From Pycnopodia helianthoides (taxonomy: Eukaryota; Echinodermata; Asteroidea; Forcipulatida; Asteriidae), in NCBI GenBank assembly GCA_032158295.1, contig CM063247.1, positions 16,532,009 to 16,596,008 on the forward strand: DNA of 64,000 nt, in the 5' to 3' direction. The translations under genes and the position numbers were made by a program. A model generated the notes under the pieces. The model worked only from the letters and a program-made list of their open reading frames with translations. It made no database searches and was not told the DNA's origin. Positions 10,901-23,075 of this stretch are shown piece after piece (within the stretch, counting starts at the first letter, position 1; every line of letters starts with the position of its first letter).

Positions 10901-13900
10901 ACCAGAGGCATGGAGGCAATGACCAGGGGCATGGAGGCAATGACCAGGGGCATGGAGGCAATGACCAGGGCACTAAGGCAATGACCAGAGGCACTAAGGC
11001 AATGACCAGGGGCATGGAGGCAATGACCAGGGGCATGGAGGCAATGACCAGGGGCACTAAGGCAATGACCAGGGGCATGGAGGCAATGACCAGGGCACCA
11101 AGGCAATGACCAGGGGCACCAAGGCGATGACCAGGGGCATGGAGGCAATGACAAGGGGCACGGAGGCAATGACCAGGGCACCGAGGCAATGACCAGGGGC
11201 ACCAAGGCGATGACCAGGGGCATGGAGGCAATGACCAGGGGCACTAAGGCAATGACCAGGGGCACTAAGGCAATGACCAGGGCATGGAGGCAATGACCAG
11301 GGGCACCAAGGCAATGACCAGGGGCACCAAGGCGATGACCAGGGGCATGGAGGCAATGACAAGGGGCACGGAGGCAATGACCAGGGCACCGAGGCAATGA
11401 CCAGGGGCACCAAGGCGATGACCAGGGGCATGGAGGCAATGACCAGGGGCACTAAGGCAATGACCAGGGCACTAAGGCAATGACCAGGGGCACTAAGGCA
11501 ATGAACAGTGTGGACTTTGTTCTGCCTCTTCACCTTTGACTGTTTTCCTCCATTGCTGTTGCCGTTTTTAAGTTCAGTTTTTAATGTTTTCCTTGCTCAA
11601 GGGAATAGGAATATTGGGTGTGTGTATTTTTATCTGCAGGTCATGACAACTTTCCCTGTTGGAAAACTTCTTTTAAAGTGAATTGTTTTCACCTCTGCAT
11701 GAGCCCAGTCATCAATTTATACAAATTAACACTACCTGTACTTTGTCTTCATGCAAACAAAATCATAAATTCCCAGTCCTCTAGAGGAAATTAACTCTCA
11801 AGAATCCAACCACTTTATAAACACTTCATTTGATCATTTTGATGGACATCCTTGTTTCACAAAATTGATAAGAAGATGTTTCCATGAATACTTCTTTGGT
11901 TTTGCGAACAAAATTTCAGAAGATGTCATTTTTGAAAATTCTCCTACTGTTTGATCACTCATCCTCATCCACTTTGGTTTTGAATAACTGATAAACTGTG
12001 CCAGCCTACAATATGATACCATAACATGTAGTGAATGCATGCAGTACACGGCTAACCCTCCTACTTTCAGACCATTCAATATCATCCACTTTGGTTTTTA
12101 ACGGCTGATAAACTGTACGTGCCAGCCTACAATATGATACCATAACATGTAGTGAATGTACAAAGTACACGGCTAACCCTCCTACTGTTTGATCATTTAA
12201 TAATCATCCACTTTGGCATTGAATGATACACTATGCCAGCCTGCAAACATGTGTGAGAATATTCTCTAGATATATTTCCACAGTGCAGTTACATAGCTCT
12301 GTGCCCAGCTGTGCCACAACGCCCAACCCACACAGCGGAATGGTTTCAAATGGTTGGATGGTTTTAAACACTGAAACTTAACCAAACACCACATCAAACT
12401 AGTGTTATGTACAATGTACATGATGTAGGGTGTATAAGAACACTCATTTTAAAATCAGCAAGGTACCTGCAGTTTTGTCTGCATGATATGTAATAATTAA
12501 TGAAGGAGTAGATGTTTGTTAATGTTACAAAACTCTTATATTTGTTTAAAACACAAGGTTTTTATTGACATTATTGATAATAGCAACACGTTCCACAGTC
12601 ATCTGCTGTTGAGGGGTATTCATAAACAAACATTACTCCCCAACACCAACACTTGGAATATTGTTAAAAATTAAATATTAAAGATTGGGGAATAAAAGCT
12701 CCACAGTAAAAAAGAAAGGGCACAATAATAGGTAAAAAAAAATATTACAAAAAGAAAATAAACAAAACATTCAATTATGTAATAAATTGGAAAATAAACT
12801 GCTGCATACAATTGAGTCAAAGCCGGAATCATCAATTATGCTAGGCAGTTAAATTCTAACAAATACATTCTTTATTTAACCGGTACAAAGCGCTGTACAG
12901 GTTTTGCATCACAATATGGATATTATAAGTTGAATCCATCCAGCTAGAGTGAATACAGAGAAACATAGCACTTCTCTGCATCCCTGAGTTGCATGGGAAA
13001 CAGACATCTACATTTTTTCCCCATTTAAAGAGCATGCTAAATCTATCCTTCAGCAAACTTGCGAACAAAGAAAGAATGACACCAAACAATATTGTTCTTC
13101 TTCAATTTTCTTAAGGTTTCAAACTCATTTAGGTGTTTTAATTTTTCCTGAAGCCTTGCACTATTAGTAACAAATGACTAAAGCATTATGAATTTCAGAA
13201 TATAACTGATAGTCTCGATTATGCTATCTTTACGAGCAATTCAGGTTTTGGCTTTGAGCCTCATCAAGCATTATAATTTTTCTAAGCAGTCAAGTGGTTC
13301 GCCGACCAATCAAGCAAGGACTTGAGATAAAACTCCAACGTGTCGCACACAGTATTTATGCAAAACGCAATGACCCGTCAAGATGGCTGACTTTACACTG
13401 GGTGAAGTCAAGTGGGAACTATCTATCAGTGTCCATTCTTGAAATGGTCGAACTTAAAGTTAGTCTCAGGGACTGCTGTGCTGGTGAACATCCACAGTTA
13501 ACATGGTTAAGTTCCTGATTTTACAACCATTAAGAGCATTGCAGAAGCATGTAAACACACAAAGGTACACAAAGGTTATTCCGGGCTGGTCCATTTTTCA
13601 TATTTTATAATTTTGTACTTTCTTCTACATGCATTACTTTGATATATATATTTTTTTACACATAGTTACACATGTCATGCTATCAACTACAGATAGACAC
13701 TGTGACAAAGTGGAGCGGCAGAAGTGTGCAAGAGCTGAGAATAGCGGCAATTGAAAGAGACCAGATGATGGTGGTGACCCAGGACTGAGCCCCAATTACA
13801 ATCTGAGGACAAGGAGGCCACGAATGCCAAATGATGCTGATGAAACACATTTTGGGTTCAACAAAGAAAAACAGACTAGAGCGGAACTTGAACCTGCGAC

Positions 13901-16900
13901 CTCCAGATTACCGTGCTGGCGCTGTACCAACATGTATGTTGGTGGCCTCCCTATTTTGTCAATCTTTGTTCAGGGGTGCCATCCAGAAGCCATTCAACCT
14001 GTAACTGCCCTATAGTCAGGGATCACACCAAAGTTTACGATACAACCTGGGAAGCGGCAGCAGAGGGATCACCTTTTGAAATAAATAAATGCATATAACT
14101 TGGATTTAAGTTTGCTGGTGGATAATAATCACTGTACATACCTGCATCAGAGACTGGGTTCCACTGACTTGTACCTCCCTGATGCCTGCAATACACACTC
14201 TATGTTGAGAATCCTCTCTGGCATGTACCCTAGGTAACAATAAGGTCAAAAGGTCAAAATGTTCAATAATTTGCCAGAGAAAAACAGATAAAAGACATTA
14301 ACTTAAAAACAAAAACAAACTAGCAAACAAACAATCTTTTTTTGACATTTTTCATGCCCTACAGAAACTACAAAGCACTAACAAAACAATTGGCTAGTTC
14401 ATTACAAACAATTTACCATTATAAACCTCGGTGGTTATTTAGCAAATGTGAATTTTGATGCAATATAAACATTTACAAACATCTTTAACCCTAACTGGCC
14501 AACAGATGTTTTCCAGGCTACAATTACAATGTAAGTGCATCAAACCATGGAGCTCCATGATCAAACAAAGCTGCCAACATTTGCATCTTGTAATGTCTAC
14601 AATCAGAGAGGTTTTGTACAACAATCAGGGAGATATTTTGAATTAAATTCAACATAATAGGGACAAAGTTTCCATAATCAGAAAGATTTTCAACTTTATT
14701 CAGCAGAACAAGGAAAGATTGGTTTATTTTCAGGAAACTTTCTGCGAAATTAGGGAGAGTTGGCAGCTCTGCATCAAAATGCAACACTGTTGAAATGAAA
14801 ACCCTGCTAAATGCAGCAAAATGCAACAGAATTGTGAAGAGAACTGGTTAATGCCAGCCTTGGCACTGTGCAGTTATTCTGCTGAATGCTCCAATATGCA
14901 CTGAAGTTTGCTGGGGACACAAACTGTACATGTCGGAGCCCTGTACCCAGCTAATAACTGCACAATGCAACAGAGTAATGACTTCTAAATAAAACATAAT
15001 ACAACAACCTTTCCAGTACATACATTTGGCAGTCGACTCCAATCTCATAAATTTAACGAAAACTGAATAATTTTCTCATATCCAAACTTACCTCTGTCGA
15101 TCGTTCAACAGATCAAAAAGCTGACCACAGTAAATCTCAAAGTAGCTTGCCCAAACTGCCAGTTCATTTCCAGACTTCCTGGATGCATTCAAGGTGGTGA
15201 AGATGTCCTCTGCTGCCAGGAGGTACAGTCCTTTGACGCTGCCGTTGCCAAGCATTGTGTGCGTTTTCCCGGCGCCCGTTTGTCCGTATGCAAAACAGGT
15301 GGCTTTTCCTCTACAATGGTTCCAGAGATGACAACAAAATGAGTACAGGAAAGGATGCGAGGTAGACGGGTATTTGTTACCCTCGGATAAGTATATTTCC
15401 AATTATAAAGAAAATGGACTTTATTGCAAGTAACATATCATTTATAAATTTATATTTAAAACACTGTGATTTTTATACCCTTCAAATTAGCAATTTACAC
15501 TTTCACAGTTTTTTAAAAGTACTAAAATATGATCCAGTTTATGTGATCCTTTTGTTGATGTTTGGTAAAAACATTCACTAGGCAATATAGGACTCTGCAA
15601 AGTTGATGCTTTGTGGATCTTTATCTGATACAGCATATTTCTGAAAAATACAAATAAATAGGCAAAAATATACTCTATCTTCGTCTAGAATTTTAATTAC
15701 GTATAGTAAAACAATTAGGACTAATTACAAATGAAGACTATTAAACAAACATAAACAATACATATTATAAACAATTGATACTTTAAATATGAAATGGAAA
15801 ATCTACAAAACCAAGGAAACAAAGATGACATAAAAAGTTCCCGCCACAAGTTCTGTGATGGTCGCCATCTTGGAATTAATGGAAAATGCACAAGAAGTTG
15901 TTGTAGAAAAAACACATTGGAAATGCAATGTTACGGAAATCATCATAACTGAATATAGTTAAATATTGGGAAATAATATTATAAAGAATTGTGATCATAC
16001 AAAATACATTAATAAGAAATGATTTAAAGTTCTGGGAGAAAAGATTTCCCACAAAATAATACTCATATAACAGGAAAACAAGAAATACACAACAATCCAA
16101 GTAAACAAATATGATATGCATGGTTTATGAATAAACAAAATAATATAACGATTATAAAATGAGAAAGTGGTTACCTGAAAATACAAAATGGGCCAAAATA
16201 TAATACAGTGTTTCTCTGTCTTCATCCAGAATTTGAATGACAGCAGGAAAAGCCCGCCATCTACAGAAAGTAGGTGGATTCAATACTTAACATAATGAAT
16301 AATATATGCAGTGATACAAGGAAATATAAACAGAACATACATTTTAAGGGGTCAATCTACACAAGTCATGCACAGGCCTGGAATTTCATCTTTGAGAGGG
16401 CAAGGCCATTTTCATTTCGCAAAGGGCACTTCGAATAAAAAATCTTAAAGTATGGAAAACTTTTGAAGGGGCACCAAGGGCAGGCCAAGACCAGGGGCAG
16501 CAGAGGCCATGGCATCCATGTAATTGCACAAAATTTAACACCTTGGGTCATGCACGGCCAAAATACTTGAAGCTAAGCATTGTTATTATAATTTCTCAGG
16601 GTACAGATAATACATTCATACCAATGCACATCTTCAATACCATTCGTCCGTGATAAACAAACTTTGCAAGTCTTGCGTGTATTCTATCAATTTGGAGAAC
16701 CTTAACGGTTTTCTCGATGTTGCTTTTAATTTTAATGTCATTACACTATGTGGAAAAAAAAAATCACACACTTTAACAGGGCCCAACAGTGAAATGCATG
16801 CAATACTTACACAGTCAAACCATGGTGAAGGAAATACAGTTAACAAGTCTCATTACATAATGTATACTGACAAAATGTATACAAAATAAATTGATATTCA

Positions 16901-19900
16901 CAGTACAATTGTACTAGACTCTCAAGAGATGGATAAGAACATTAGCCTTACCGGTTAAACATGGTTGAAATGAGTGGCTTTGCAGTCCTAGCGTACACCT
17001 CCTCGTTCTTGCAGGACTCCCCAAACACTTCATCAAAGTGATACTTGTGCTGAAAAAGAAAAAATTCATGCAAACATTTCAACTACTGCCATGAGCAGAA
17101 TACACACTTTGTTAACATGGTTAAATGCAAGGCAGTTCTGTCTTGGCAAAGAGTGAATCTATGACATGTATGAGGGACACAATTTGTATTGGAACTTTTT
17201 TCAAGGGGCAGCAAAGCAATAACCAGGGACATTTAGGCAATTGCCTCTGGTGCCTCTGTGAAGTATTGATCAGGCCTGCATCTAAAATGTCTCAAAAATC
17301 TGTATGACAATTGTGACAAGTTTTAGTTTTTTTGTCTATACTTCTCAAACATCCCATTCTTTCAAAAACAGTTCACAAAAAAATTAACCATGGTTTGCCC
17401 CCATCTAAAATGCAGTTCCCTTTAGTTCAAGGGGCAGCAAGGCAATTGCCTCTTTTGATTCTGTGTTCTATCACTAGATAGGCCAGCAAAAAGTGAGCTT
17501 CTGAAATGCCTCTAAAATCTGCATGAAAAAAAAACAAAACAATATTTGTGTCTGTACTCCTCACAAATACCAAAAAGAGTTCACAAAAAACCACATGAAC
17601 CATGGTATGCCCCCAAACCTACATGTAACACACAGTTCTTTTTAGTTCTTGGTGATGTGCTCATATGGAAACTTCACACCTGTATCTGAAGTCCCATAAG
17701 TACCAACCAATTAGTATTGCCATGAGGGATACTGTGATGCATTGTTAGGAACTTTCAGTTTGACAGCTTACTATGCTAATATTTTAAAGAAGGGGGTTTT
17801 ACCATTTTAGTAATATGGCATCAATCAAATTCACCCACAATAAAGTGCATTCACAACACAGAGTTAAACATTAAGTTACTGCAAATGTGACACACTTCCA
17901 TTACACAATGTAGCCACTACAGTGATGTTAGCACTTGGCTGTGCGGTATGGTCTACCTCCATCTTTACCAACTTTTCATTGGTTGAGCTGTCAATCAAGC
18001 CAGATCTTTAGGCAAGTGGGTGAGTGGGTAATCACCTGCAAAAACAACCTGCTACTTTTGTCACAGATTTCCTTCTCTAGACAAGATGTCCTCCCTGTGT
18101 ACCAAGGCTCTCTGTCTCTCTGGTCATGCAGATAATCATCAACTCATGGCTCAAGATTAGAAAGGGATTAAGCCCACAGTTTATCATGAGGATTACAGTG
18201 GATGGGTCAGGTATTCAATTATTGAAGGGGTTTATACTGCGTACTCTATAGTCTAAATGTGATTACTGACTCCAGAGTCAAGCTGCACCAGGAAGGAATA
18301 TACAGCCTTGTATAGTCCTTGAAGAGAGGTTTAGATTTAAGACCAGCAGTGTGAACATTACAGCATGAACTACAGGCCTTTTCACACTATCGATGTCCGA
18401 TCCGTGTCAAAATCTACAAGGGTCAAGTCTAGGTTGACTCGGGACAGTTTCAACATCATGGTTCAAATCCGCTCTGCTTTCACACTAGCTCTGCGCAAAA
18501 TCAGCTTACAAGTGGGTTACTCGTGTGTAACTTTCGATGTGTGTAATGTGCGATCGTTTCACACTGCTCGGGTCCTACATGGAATCGAAGCTGAAAACAT
18601 ACTACAAAATGGATTGCAAATGAACCCAGGAGTGTTCAGGCTACCTCTTTCGACACGTGTTGGAATTTTCGACACGGATCAGAGCTCTCGACCCACCTCC
18701 CCAGCAGGGTTGGTTTCGACACAAATCAAGCGCTCTACACAGGTCAACGCCAAGTTGAAATGTTGTTAGTAATTTTAGTGTGAAAAGGTCAGCCCAGATT
18801 ACCTGGATTGAACCTCTGTCCAACAGGAAGAATGTCTGTGAGAAGGCCTTTTAATGAGTGCACTGAGCAGACTTGCTTCAAAGTGTTTTTTTATATTTTT
18901 TTTTATAAATAACATCAACTGAAAAAAAAAGTATCATTAATTTAGAAGACAAAGCTATTCATATTTACCACTTGCATAAACTTGGTGAGGTCTACGGCCA
19001 CTTTTGCTTCGTTCATGACGACCGTCCCTCGTCCTTCCGTCTGAACAACATCCACCTCGTTCTCTCGTTCTTCTTTCTTGTTCAGAGGTCTCTTTCTGAT
19101 GCACACCTTGATTCTTTCCCCAGCATCACTGGCACCCTGTGTTCCCTGGTAACCCTGTTGCCTTGTGCTGGATCTCTGCTCTTGGTCAGGGACGCCGTAG
19201 TTGTAGACAGAGCCATCTAAGTGGTCGATCACCTCAATAAAACTTTTCTTCAGGATTTGCGGCGCTCCAAAATTGGTCACGTTAATCGGGACACTGGCGT
19301 CTGTAAAATCCGAGTCGACGACTTCGGAATCGGAGAGGGATTCTCGCAAGGCTAACTTCTTCTTGGCGCTGGGCTTCTGTCGACTGAGTTTTGGTGAGGC
19401 AGAGGTGGTGGATTTCACAAAGAGAATTCCCCCTTGGGTTTCCAGCTTGCGTAGAGTACCTGGCGACAAGGTACCTTGTTTCAGCTCTTTCCTGGCTACG
19501 GAACGAAGATTGTCTTCACTTCTTTTCTTGAGGGAGCTATTCCTCTGTGAGCTAAGGCCCTCCGACTGGGACTTATTCATATCAGTCCTGGGAGATCTCT
19601 CTGAAATATTCCATGAACTGTTCAATGAAGATGGCTGTGTGCTTCGCTGGTTTGAGGGTGAAGTTCCCTGATTGGCTTTGACAGAAAGTTCCTCAAGAGA
19701 CTGACTTCCTTTTCTACGGCTAACATTCCCCCCTTGTCCTTGAGGCACATCATTTTTGCTCTTGTCCGATTGTACACTCTTAACGATGTGGATTAAGCGG
19801 AAGAGCCGCTTCTTGTCGGCGAGGTCCGTGATGCCAAACTGCGCATACTCCTGTATTGTCAAGCTGCTCAGGGCATCCAGACTGCCTACCCCCTGCTGGA

Positions 19901-20127
19901 TAAAGTTCTTTGTGTACTGGGCGAGATTAGCCTCTTTCAGGCAGTCTGACAAGCCGTTCACCATGGTGCCTTATCGCCCAATTTCCCTTGTAGTTGGTTC
20001 TGAAGTCCCGCTGGTGCATAATACAGAGTTTGAAACGCTATCTCAACTTTCTATGATGTTTGTCACAGCTTTCATGAAAGACTCTTCAACGGATGGCATT
20101 GTCCTGACAGAAGACACAGTCGGTGCA
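4908..20127 (-). CDS. KIF24: Kinesin-like protein KIF24 (SAM + kinesin motor), 5' part of the gene; 3' end left of window
   Basis: Microtubule-depolymerising kinesin of the kinesin-13-like KIF24 group; vertebrate KIF24 acts at mother centrioles with CP110/CEP97 to restrain ciliogenesis (family knowledge). Coding exons read here, 5' to 3': 19964-18969, 17049-16952, 15310-15092, 14229-14142, 5029-4908; all phases join, giving 507 codons plus 2 nt, then the gene runs off the left edge. The exon holding the start has 5' UTR to 20127, where an acceptor follows a pyrimidine tract. The start is chosen by GCACCATGG and an in-frame TAA just upstream. Residues ~1-64 form a SAM domain ([19 protein letters not shown]), a Ser/Lys-rich linker follows, and the motor starts near residue 284 ([11 protein letters not shown]). 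The P-loop GQTGAGKT is at 374-381 and switch [10 protein letters not shown] at ~484-492. The DLAGSE switch II exon was not found, so it should lie beyond position 1. Introns carry many mobile elements. Confidence 0.93.
5653..6055. mobile_element. TTAA-flanked MITE, family F, copy 1
   Basis: Inverted ends TTAAAGGAACATTACAGAAT; 403 bp; contains the palindromic TATCGCTCAGTGAGCG. Near-identical copies at 22681-23075 and 32997-33378. In a KIF24 intron. Confidence 0.88.
6849..7048. mobile_element. MITE family H, copy 1
   Basis: 200 bp with inverted ends GCAGAGCTGCCAAC; rich in CAGGGAGA motifs. A second copy is at 14564-14772. Confidence 0.75.
8029..8188 (-). mobile_element. tRNA-derived SINE, family 1, copy 1
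   Basis: On the minus strand a tRNA-like head GTTGGCTCAGTGG and B box GTTCGAATCCC precede a body with TGATTGCGTGGGTTTTCCC. A second copy is at 62742-62880. Confidence 0.75.
8465..8558 (-). mobile_element. tRNA-derived SINE head
   Basis: Minus strand: A-box-like TGGTCTTGTGGTAAGAC and B box GGTTCGAATCCCAGCC, about 40 nt apart. No intact acceptor stem, so a SINE or tRNA pseudogene, not a tRNA gene. Confidence 0.65.
9488..11505 (+). repeat. 2-kb minisatellite, 21-bp unit, about 97 copies, with higher-order structure
   Basis: Unit GGCATGGAGGCAATGACCAGG (21 bp) with 20-bp variants missing one G. Unit types differ at a few positions (ATGGA, ACTAA, ACCAA, ACGGA, ACCGA). A four-unit block marked by GACAAGG and GCGATGACC recurs near 10221, 10427, 10490, 11140 and 11355, showing higher-order repeats. 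It lies in the KIF24 intron between coding exons 4 and 5. The long frames on both strands here exist only because 21 is divisible by three. Confidence 0.97.
11915..12245 (-). repeat. ~125-bp tandem repeat, dispersed family, locus 1
   Basis: Three units containing ATCATCCACTTTGG, GCCAGCCTACAATATGAT and CGGCTAACCCTCCTACTGT. The same units recur in opposite orientation at 34390-34680, 53815-54140 and 62270-62352. Confidence 0.85.
13800..14085 (-). mobile_element. tRNA-containing SINE, family 2, copy 1
   Basis: Minus strand carries AGGTGATCCCTCTGCTGCC, GGGTTGAATGG-type body and GGTCGCAGGTTCAAGTTCC. Shares >150 bp with 40665-40905 and 46200-46385. A short frame over it is incidental. Confidence 0.75.
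14564..14772. mobile_element. MITE family H, copy 2
   Basis: Shares AGCTGCCAACATTTGCATCT and GGGACAAAGTTTCCATA with 6849-7048; ends GTTGGCAGCTCTGC. Confidence 0.75.
16373..16528 (+). mobile_element. hAT-like MITE (CAGGCCTG ends), copy 1
   Basis: Starts CAGGCCTGGAATTTCATC, then GAGAGGGCAAGGCC, GAAGGGGCACCAAGG and a closing GTAATT. Copies at 36316-36465, 38333-38484 and 56926-57086. Its internal GGGGCACCAAGG...GACCAGGGGC resembles the 21-bp minisatellite unit. Confidence 0.75.
18372..18795. mobile_element. Foldback MITE with CAGGCCTTTTCACAC ends
   Basis: Inverted ends GGCCTTTTCACACTA / AGTGTGAAAAGGTC and inner inverted GATCCGTGTCAAAATC-like blocks. A 134-codon frame over it has no recognisable domain and is not called. 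Confidence 0.75.
20043..20099 (-). promoter_or_regulatory. Upstream ORF in the KIF24 5' UTR
   Basis: In the 5' UTR part of the KIF24 start exon an ATG at 20099 opens an 18-codon frame (MPSVEESF...) ending in TGA at 20043, about 80 nt before the main start. Its context (ACAATGC) has the -3 A but lacks the +4 G, so leaky scanning to the strong KIF24 start is expected. A translational role is inference only. Confidence 0.45.
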
Positions 20128-20442
20128 CTAAAAGATAGAGACAGAGAATAACCAAAAACAACTTAGGTGTATTATTGAAGTTGCTATTGTGTTGCTGATA
20201 GCATTGAGTGTACAAACCACAAATTTATTTGTCTGGACCCCCAAGGACCTTCCTTGTGTTGTGACTGTTTACTTGCCAGCATTTTAGTCACCACTCCGGC
20301 ACAAATTAACTATTGGGAGTCTGAGTGTTTATGTTTCCATGGAAGTGCACCATTAAACATACAACTATTTTGTGTACACATCCCAGACACTTCTTCAATT
20401 GAAGTTGGTTTGTTCCATGTTTTGCACACACTCTAATGAACA

Positions 20443-22090
20443 TTAAAGGCTCTGTACACATATTGGTAAGATAAAAAAACCAATGTTCACAGATTCACAC
20501 ATAACTTACATGATTTAAAGTAAGTAATGGTAGAAAGGGTTCCTTAAAATATTTCTGCCTAAAATGCTATCGTTTCTGAGAAACGAGTAAAACAATAGTA
20601 ACTAGACATAATTGCATTTGTGCACAAATGCATAGCTGTTTCGTTTATAACATTTTCAAATTTTTCAACTGAATTTGAAACTATTTTCATATTCAAAGCA
20701 GTTATGACCAATCCTGGCTATTTTATTTGTTTTTGTTATAGATTATACCTTGGTCAGTTAGCAATTTATGACTTAAAGGTGCAAAACAATGAAAAAATCA
20801 TAACAAATCATGTGATGACGTCATCATGACGTCATTTCAAAATTCACAAGAACTTGCCAATATCTAACAACCTACACAGTTTCAACTTGATCGCACTGAT
20901 ACATCGGGAGATATACGACTTTAAAAAAGTGCACCTTTAATGCCACGTCACGTGACCCCCGATGACGTCAATGATCTGAAATTTCACACATGATGGCTGC
21001 CTGACGGTCAACATAATGTGTAAAAGAATTTGGATTATACAGTGTTCATTTAGCAATTTATGACAAAAAGTTGCAAAAAATGAAAAAAATCATAAAAAAT
21101 CATGTGATGACGTCATCATAACGTCATTTCAAAATTTACAAGAACTTGCTAATATCTAACAACCTACCAAGTTTCAACACGATCGCACTTATAAATCGGG
21201 ATATATACGACTTCGAAAAAGGCATCTTTAATGCCACGTCACGTGACCCCCGATGACGTCATCGATCTGAAATTTCACACATAGGATGGCTGCCTGATGG
21301 TCAACATATGTGTCGATTTTGAAGTGATTACACAAAACTTCGCCACACACATCTTCAAAAAGTCCATTTTGAACAGTTTTCAACCTGCCGCTAGAGGGCG
21401 CTCGTGTGTATCATGACGTCATCGTTGTTTTTTTAAAATGCACACCCTTGCCAGACACTAACATCGTTGAAAGCATGTTCATAACATTTAGCACTTTTGA
21501 ATTACAAGGCACTTCCGGTTTCGACCGGAAGTAGAGGTCGCGTGAGGTCACGCACACTGAATAAAATGAAGACCTAATTCATCCCTACCCAATCCCACAA
21601 ACAGAACCCTACGGTCTCTTGTGGCTTATTCGATATGGATTTTCAAATATTTAAAATATACAACTTTAAGATGACGTCACGTGACAGGTGATGACGTCAT
21701 CATGACGAATTTTTTTTAGGACCCTCCTTGCACCAATGCCTTTCATCACTGAACTATAAGAACTATGCAAAAGGCCGCTCTGAACGAATCGTGCGTTATC
21801 TCAATGACTTCCGGAAGTCTGAAAAATACAAATTAAAAAAATAATAATAAAAAAAACTTTAACGAAAACAAGAGCTGTTTCGCTGCGCTGCGCTACGAAA
21901 CAGCTAATTATCGCTCGCGATAATTTGAAAAAACAGAAAACACATAAGATCTCTTTTCACTATTTTCTCGTGACCTCGATGACCAATTGAGCTCAAACTT
22001 TCACAGGTTTGTTTGTTCATGCATATGTTTAATCACACAAAATGTGGACACTGGTTTTGAGCTGTTACCAAAAGTGTACAATACCTTTAA
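20443..22090. mobile_element. TTAA-flanked element with a dense TGACGTCA (CRE) cluster
   Basis: Ends TTAAAGGCTCTGTACAC and, inverted, TTAAAGGTATTGTACAC; 1.65 kb, no transposase frame. Inside, a ~300-bp segment occurs twice (about 20740-21000 and 21045-21305). Eight perfect TGACGTCA octamers start at 20816, 20827, 20963, 21108, 21254, 21414, 21672 and 21692, several beside CACGTG. Sits in the presumed KIF24 intron 1. Confidence 0.78.
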
Positions 22091-22680
22091 AGAGAAAACA
22101 AGTACAATATATTTTTCTCTCTTTTGCATTTTGAAGAAACTTTATCATTGTCTATTAAAGTAAATCAATAATTTATTCACTGAAAAGAACATGGAACAGT
22201 GCAAAAAAATATGATGATGATTTTTATTTATTTATTTATTTTTTTTTTTTTTTGGGGGGGCTTAATGTCCAAATAATCTGAACAACAAACAGATTACATG
22301 TAAACAGGGGTGAGAGTCATTGTTGACAAAAAAGGTCTTGAAGTAGGATCTAAAGTTGAGAAGGTATATGTTGAATAGTTGGCATTTCCGACTTAACATG
22401 ATTAAGGTTACCCCTGGAGTAATAGCTTTCAAGGAGCTTTTGGTAACAGTATCCACAGTGTAGAGAAGTAGATCAAAGAGTGATTTCTTTTTATAGCTAC
22501 AGAAAACTACATTTTTCATGAAGCGGACACGTGAAGATGCCTAAAACACACCCTTTGGTCTTACACTGTGCTCCCGAACAAATACCCTGTCTGTTTGTTT
22601 TATATTTAAAAAAAAATTAAAAGAAAGTAAGTCAAGTTAGTCAACAGAACCACAGAAAACGTTTTATACTAAATACAAAG

Positions 22681-23075
22681 TTAAAGGAACATTACAGAAT
22701 TGGTTAGAAAAAAACTTGTAAAATATACTTTTTGATTGCAGATTTACATAAAACTTACATGGTCTAATGATGATGATAGTAGAAAACTTCCCTTGAAATA
22801 TTTCTGTCTGAAATGCCATATTTGATGAGAAATGAATAAACTAATTTTCCGATTGGAGTTTATCGCTCAGTGAGCGTTTGATTCATTTTGTTGAATCTAT
22901 ATGATTTCATGCAAATGTGTAATCGGTTTTTCACTATTTTCTCGTGACCCAGATGGCCAATCGATCTCAAACTTCGACAGGTTTGTCAGTTTATGTATGT
23001 GGTGGATTACATAAAGTGCTTTCACTGCCAGCAACTTTTTTGTTAGCAAAAACAAATTCTGTAATGTTCCTTTAA
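22681..23075. mobile_element. TTAA-flanked MITE, family F, copy 2
   Basis: Same inverted ends (TTAAAGGAACATTACAGAAT) and interior as 5653-6055, with scattered substitutions and small indels. Confidence 0.9.

Larger units (their letters stand above)
5030..14141. other. 9.1-kb KIF24 intron
   Basis: Bounded by coding exons with matching phase 0. Contains MITEs, SINEs, the 2-kb minisatellite and a 125-bp repeat array. Remaining sequence is AT-rich with no supported gene. Confidence 0.8.
14230..18968. other. KIF24 introns between motor exons
   Basis: Three introns (14230-15091, 15311-16951, 17050-18968). Besides the listed MITEs, partial copies of the GGGGCA-type repeat occur near 17190-17300 and 17420-17500. 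Nothing coding seen. Confidence 0.75.

Noticed and set aside
9448..11533. Many long frames on both strands over the 21-bp repeat (up to 390 codons)
   Set aside because: A 21-bp unit without stops keeps frames open; the peptides are monotonous heptads, and the array sits in a KIF24 intron.
18365..18769. 134-codon plus-strand frame
   Set aside because: Lies inside a foldback MITE with CAGGCCTTTTCACAC ends and has no recognisable domain.
19273..19671. 132-codon plus-strand frame
   Set aside because: Antisense shadow of the KIF24 SAM/linker exon.
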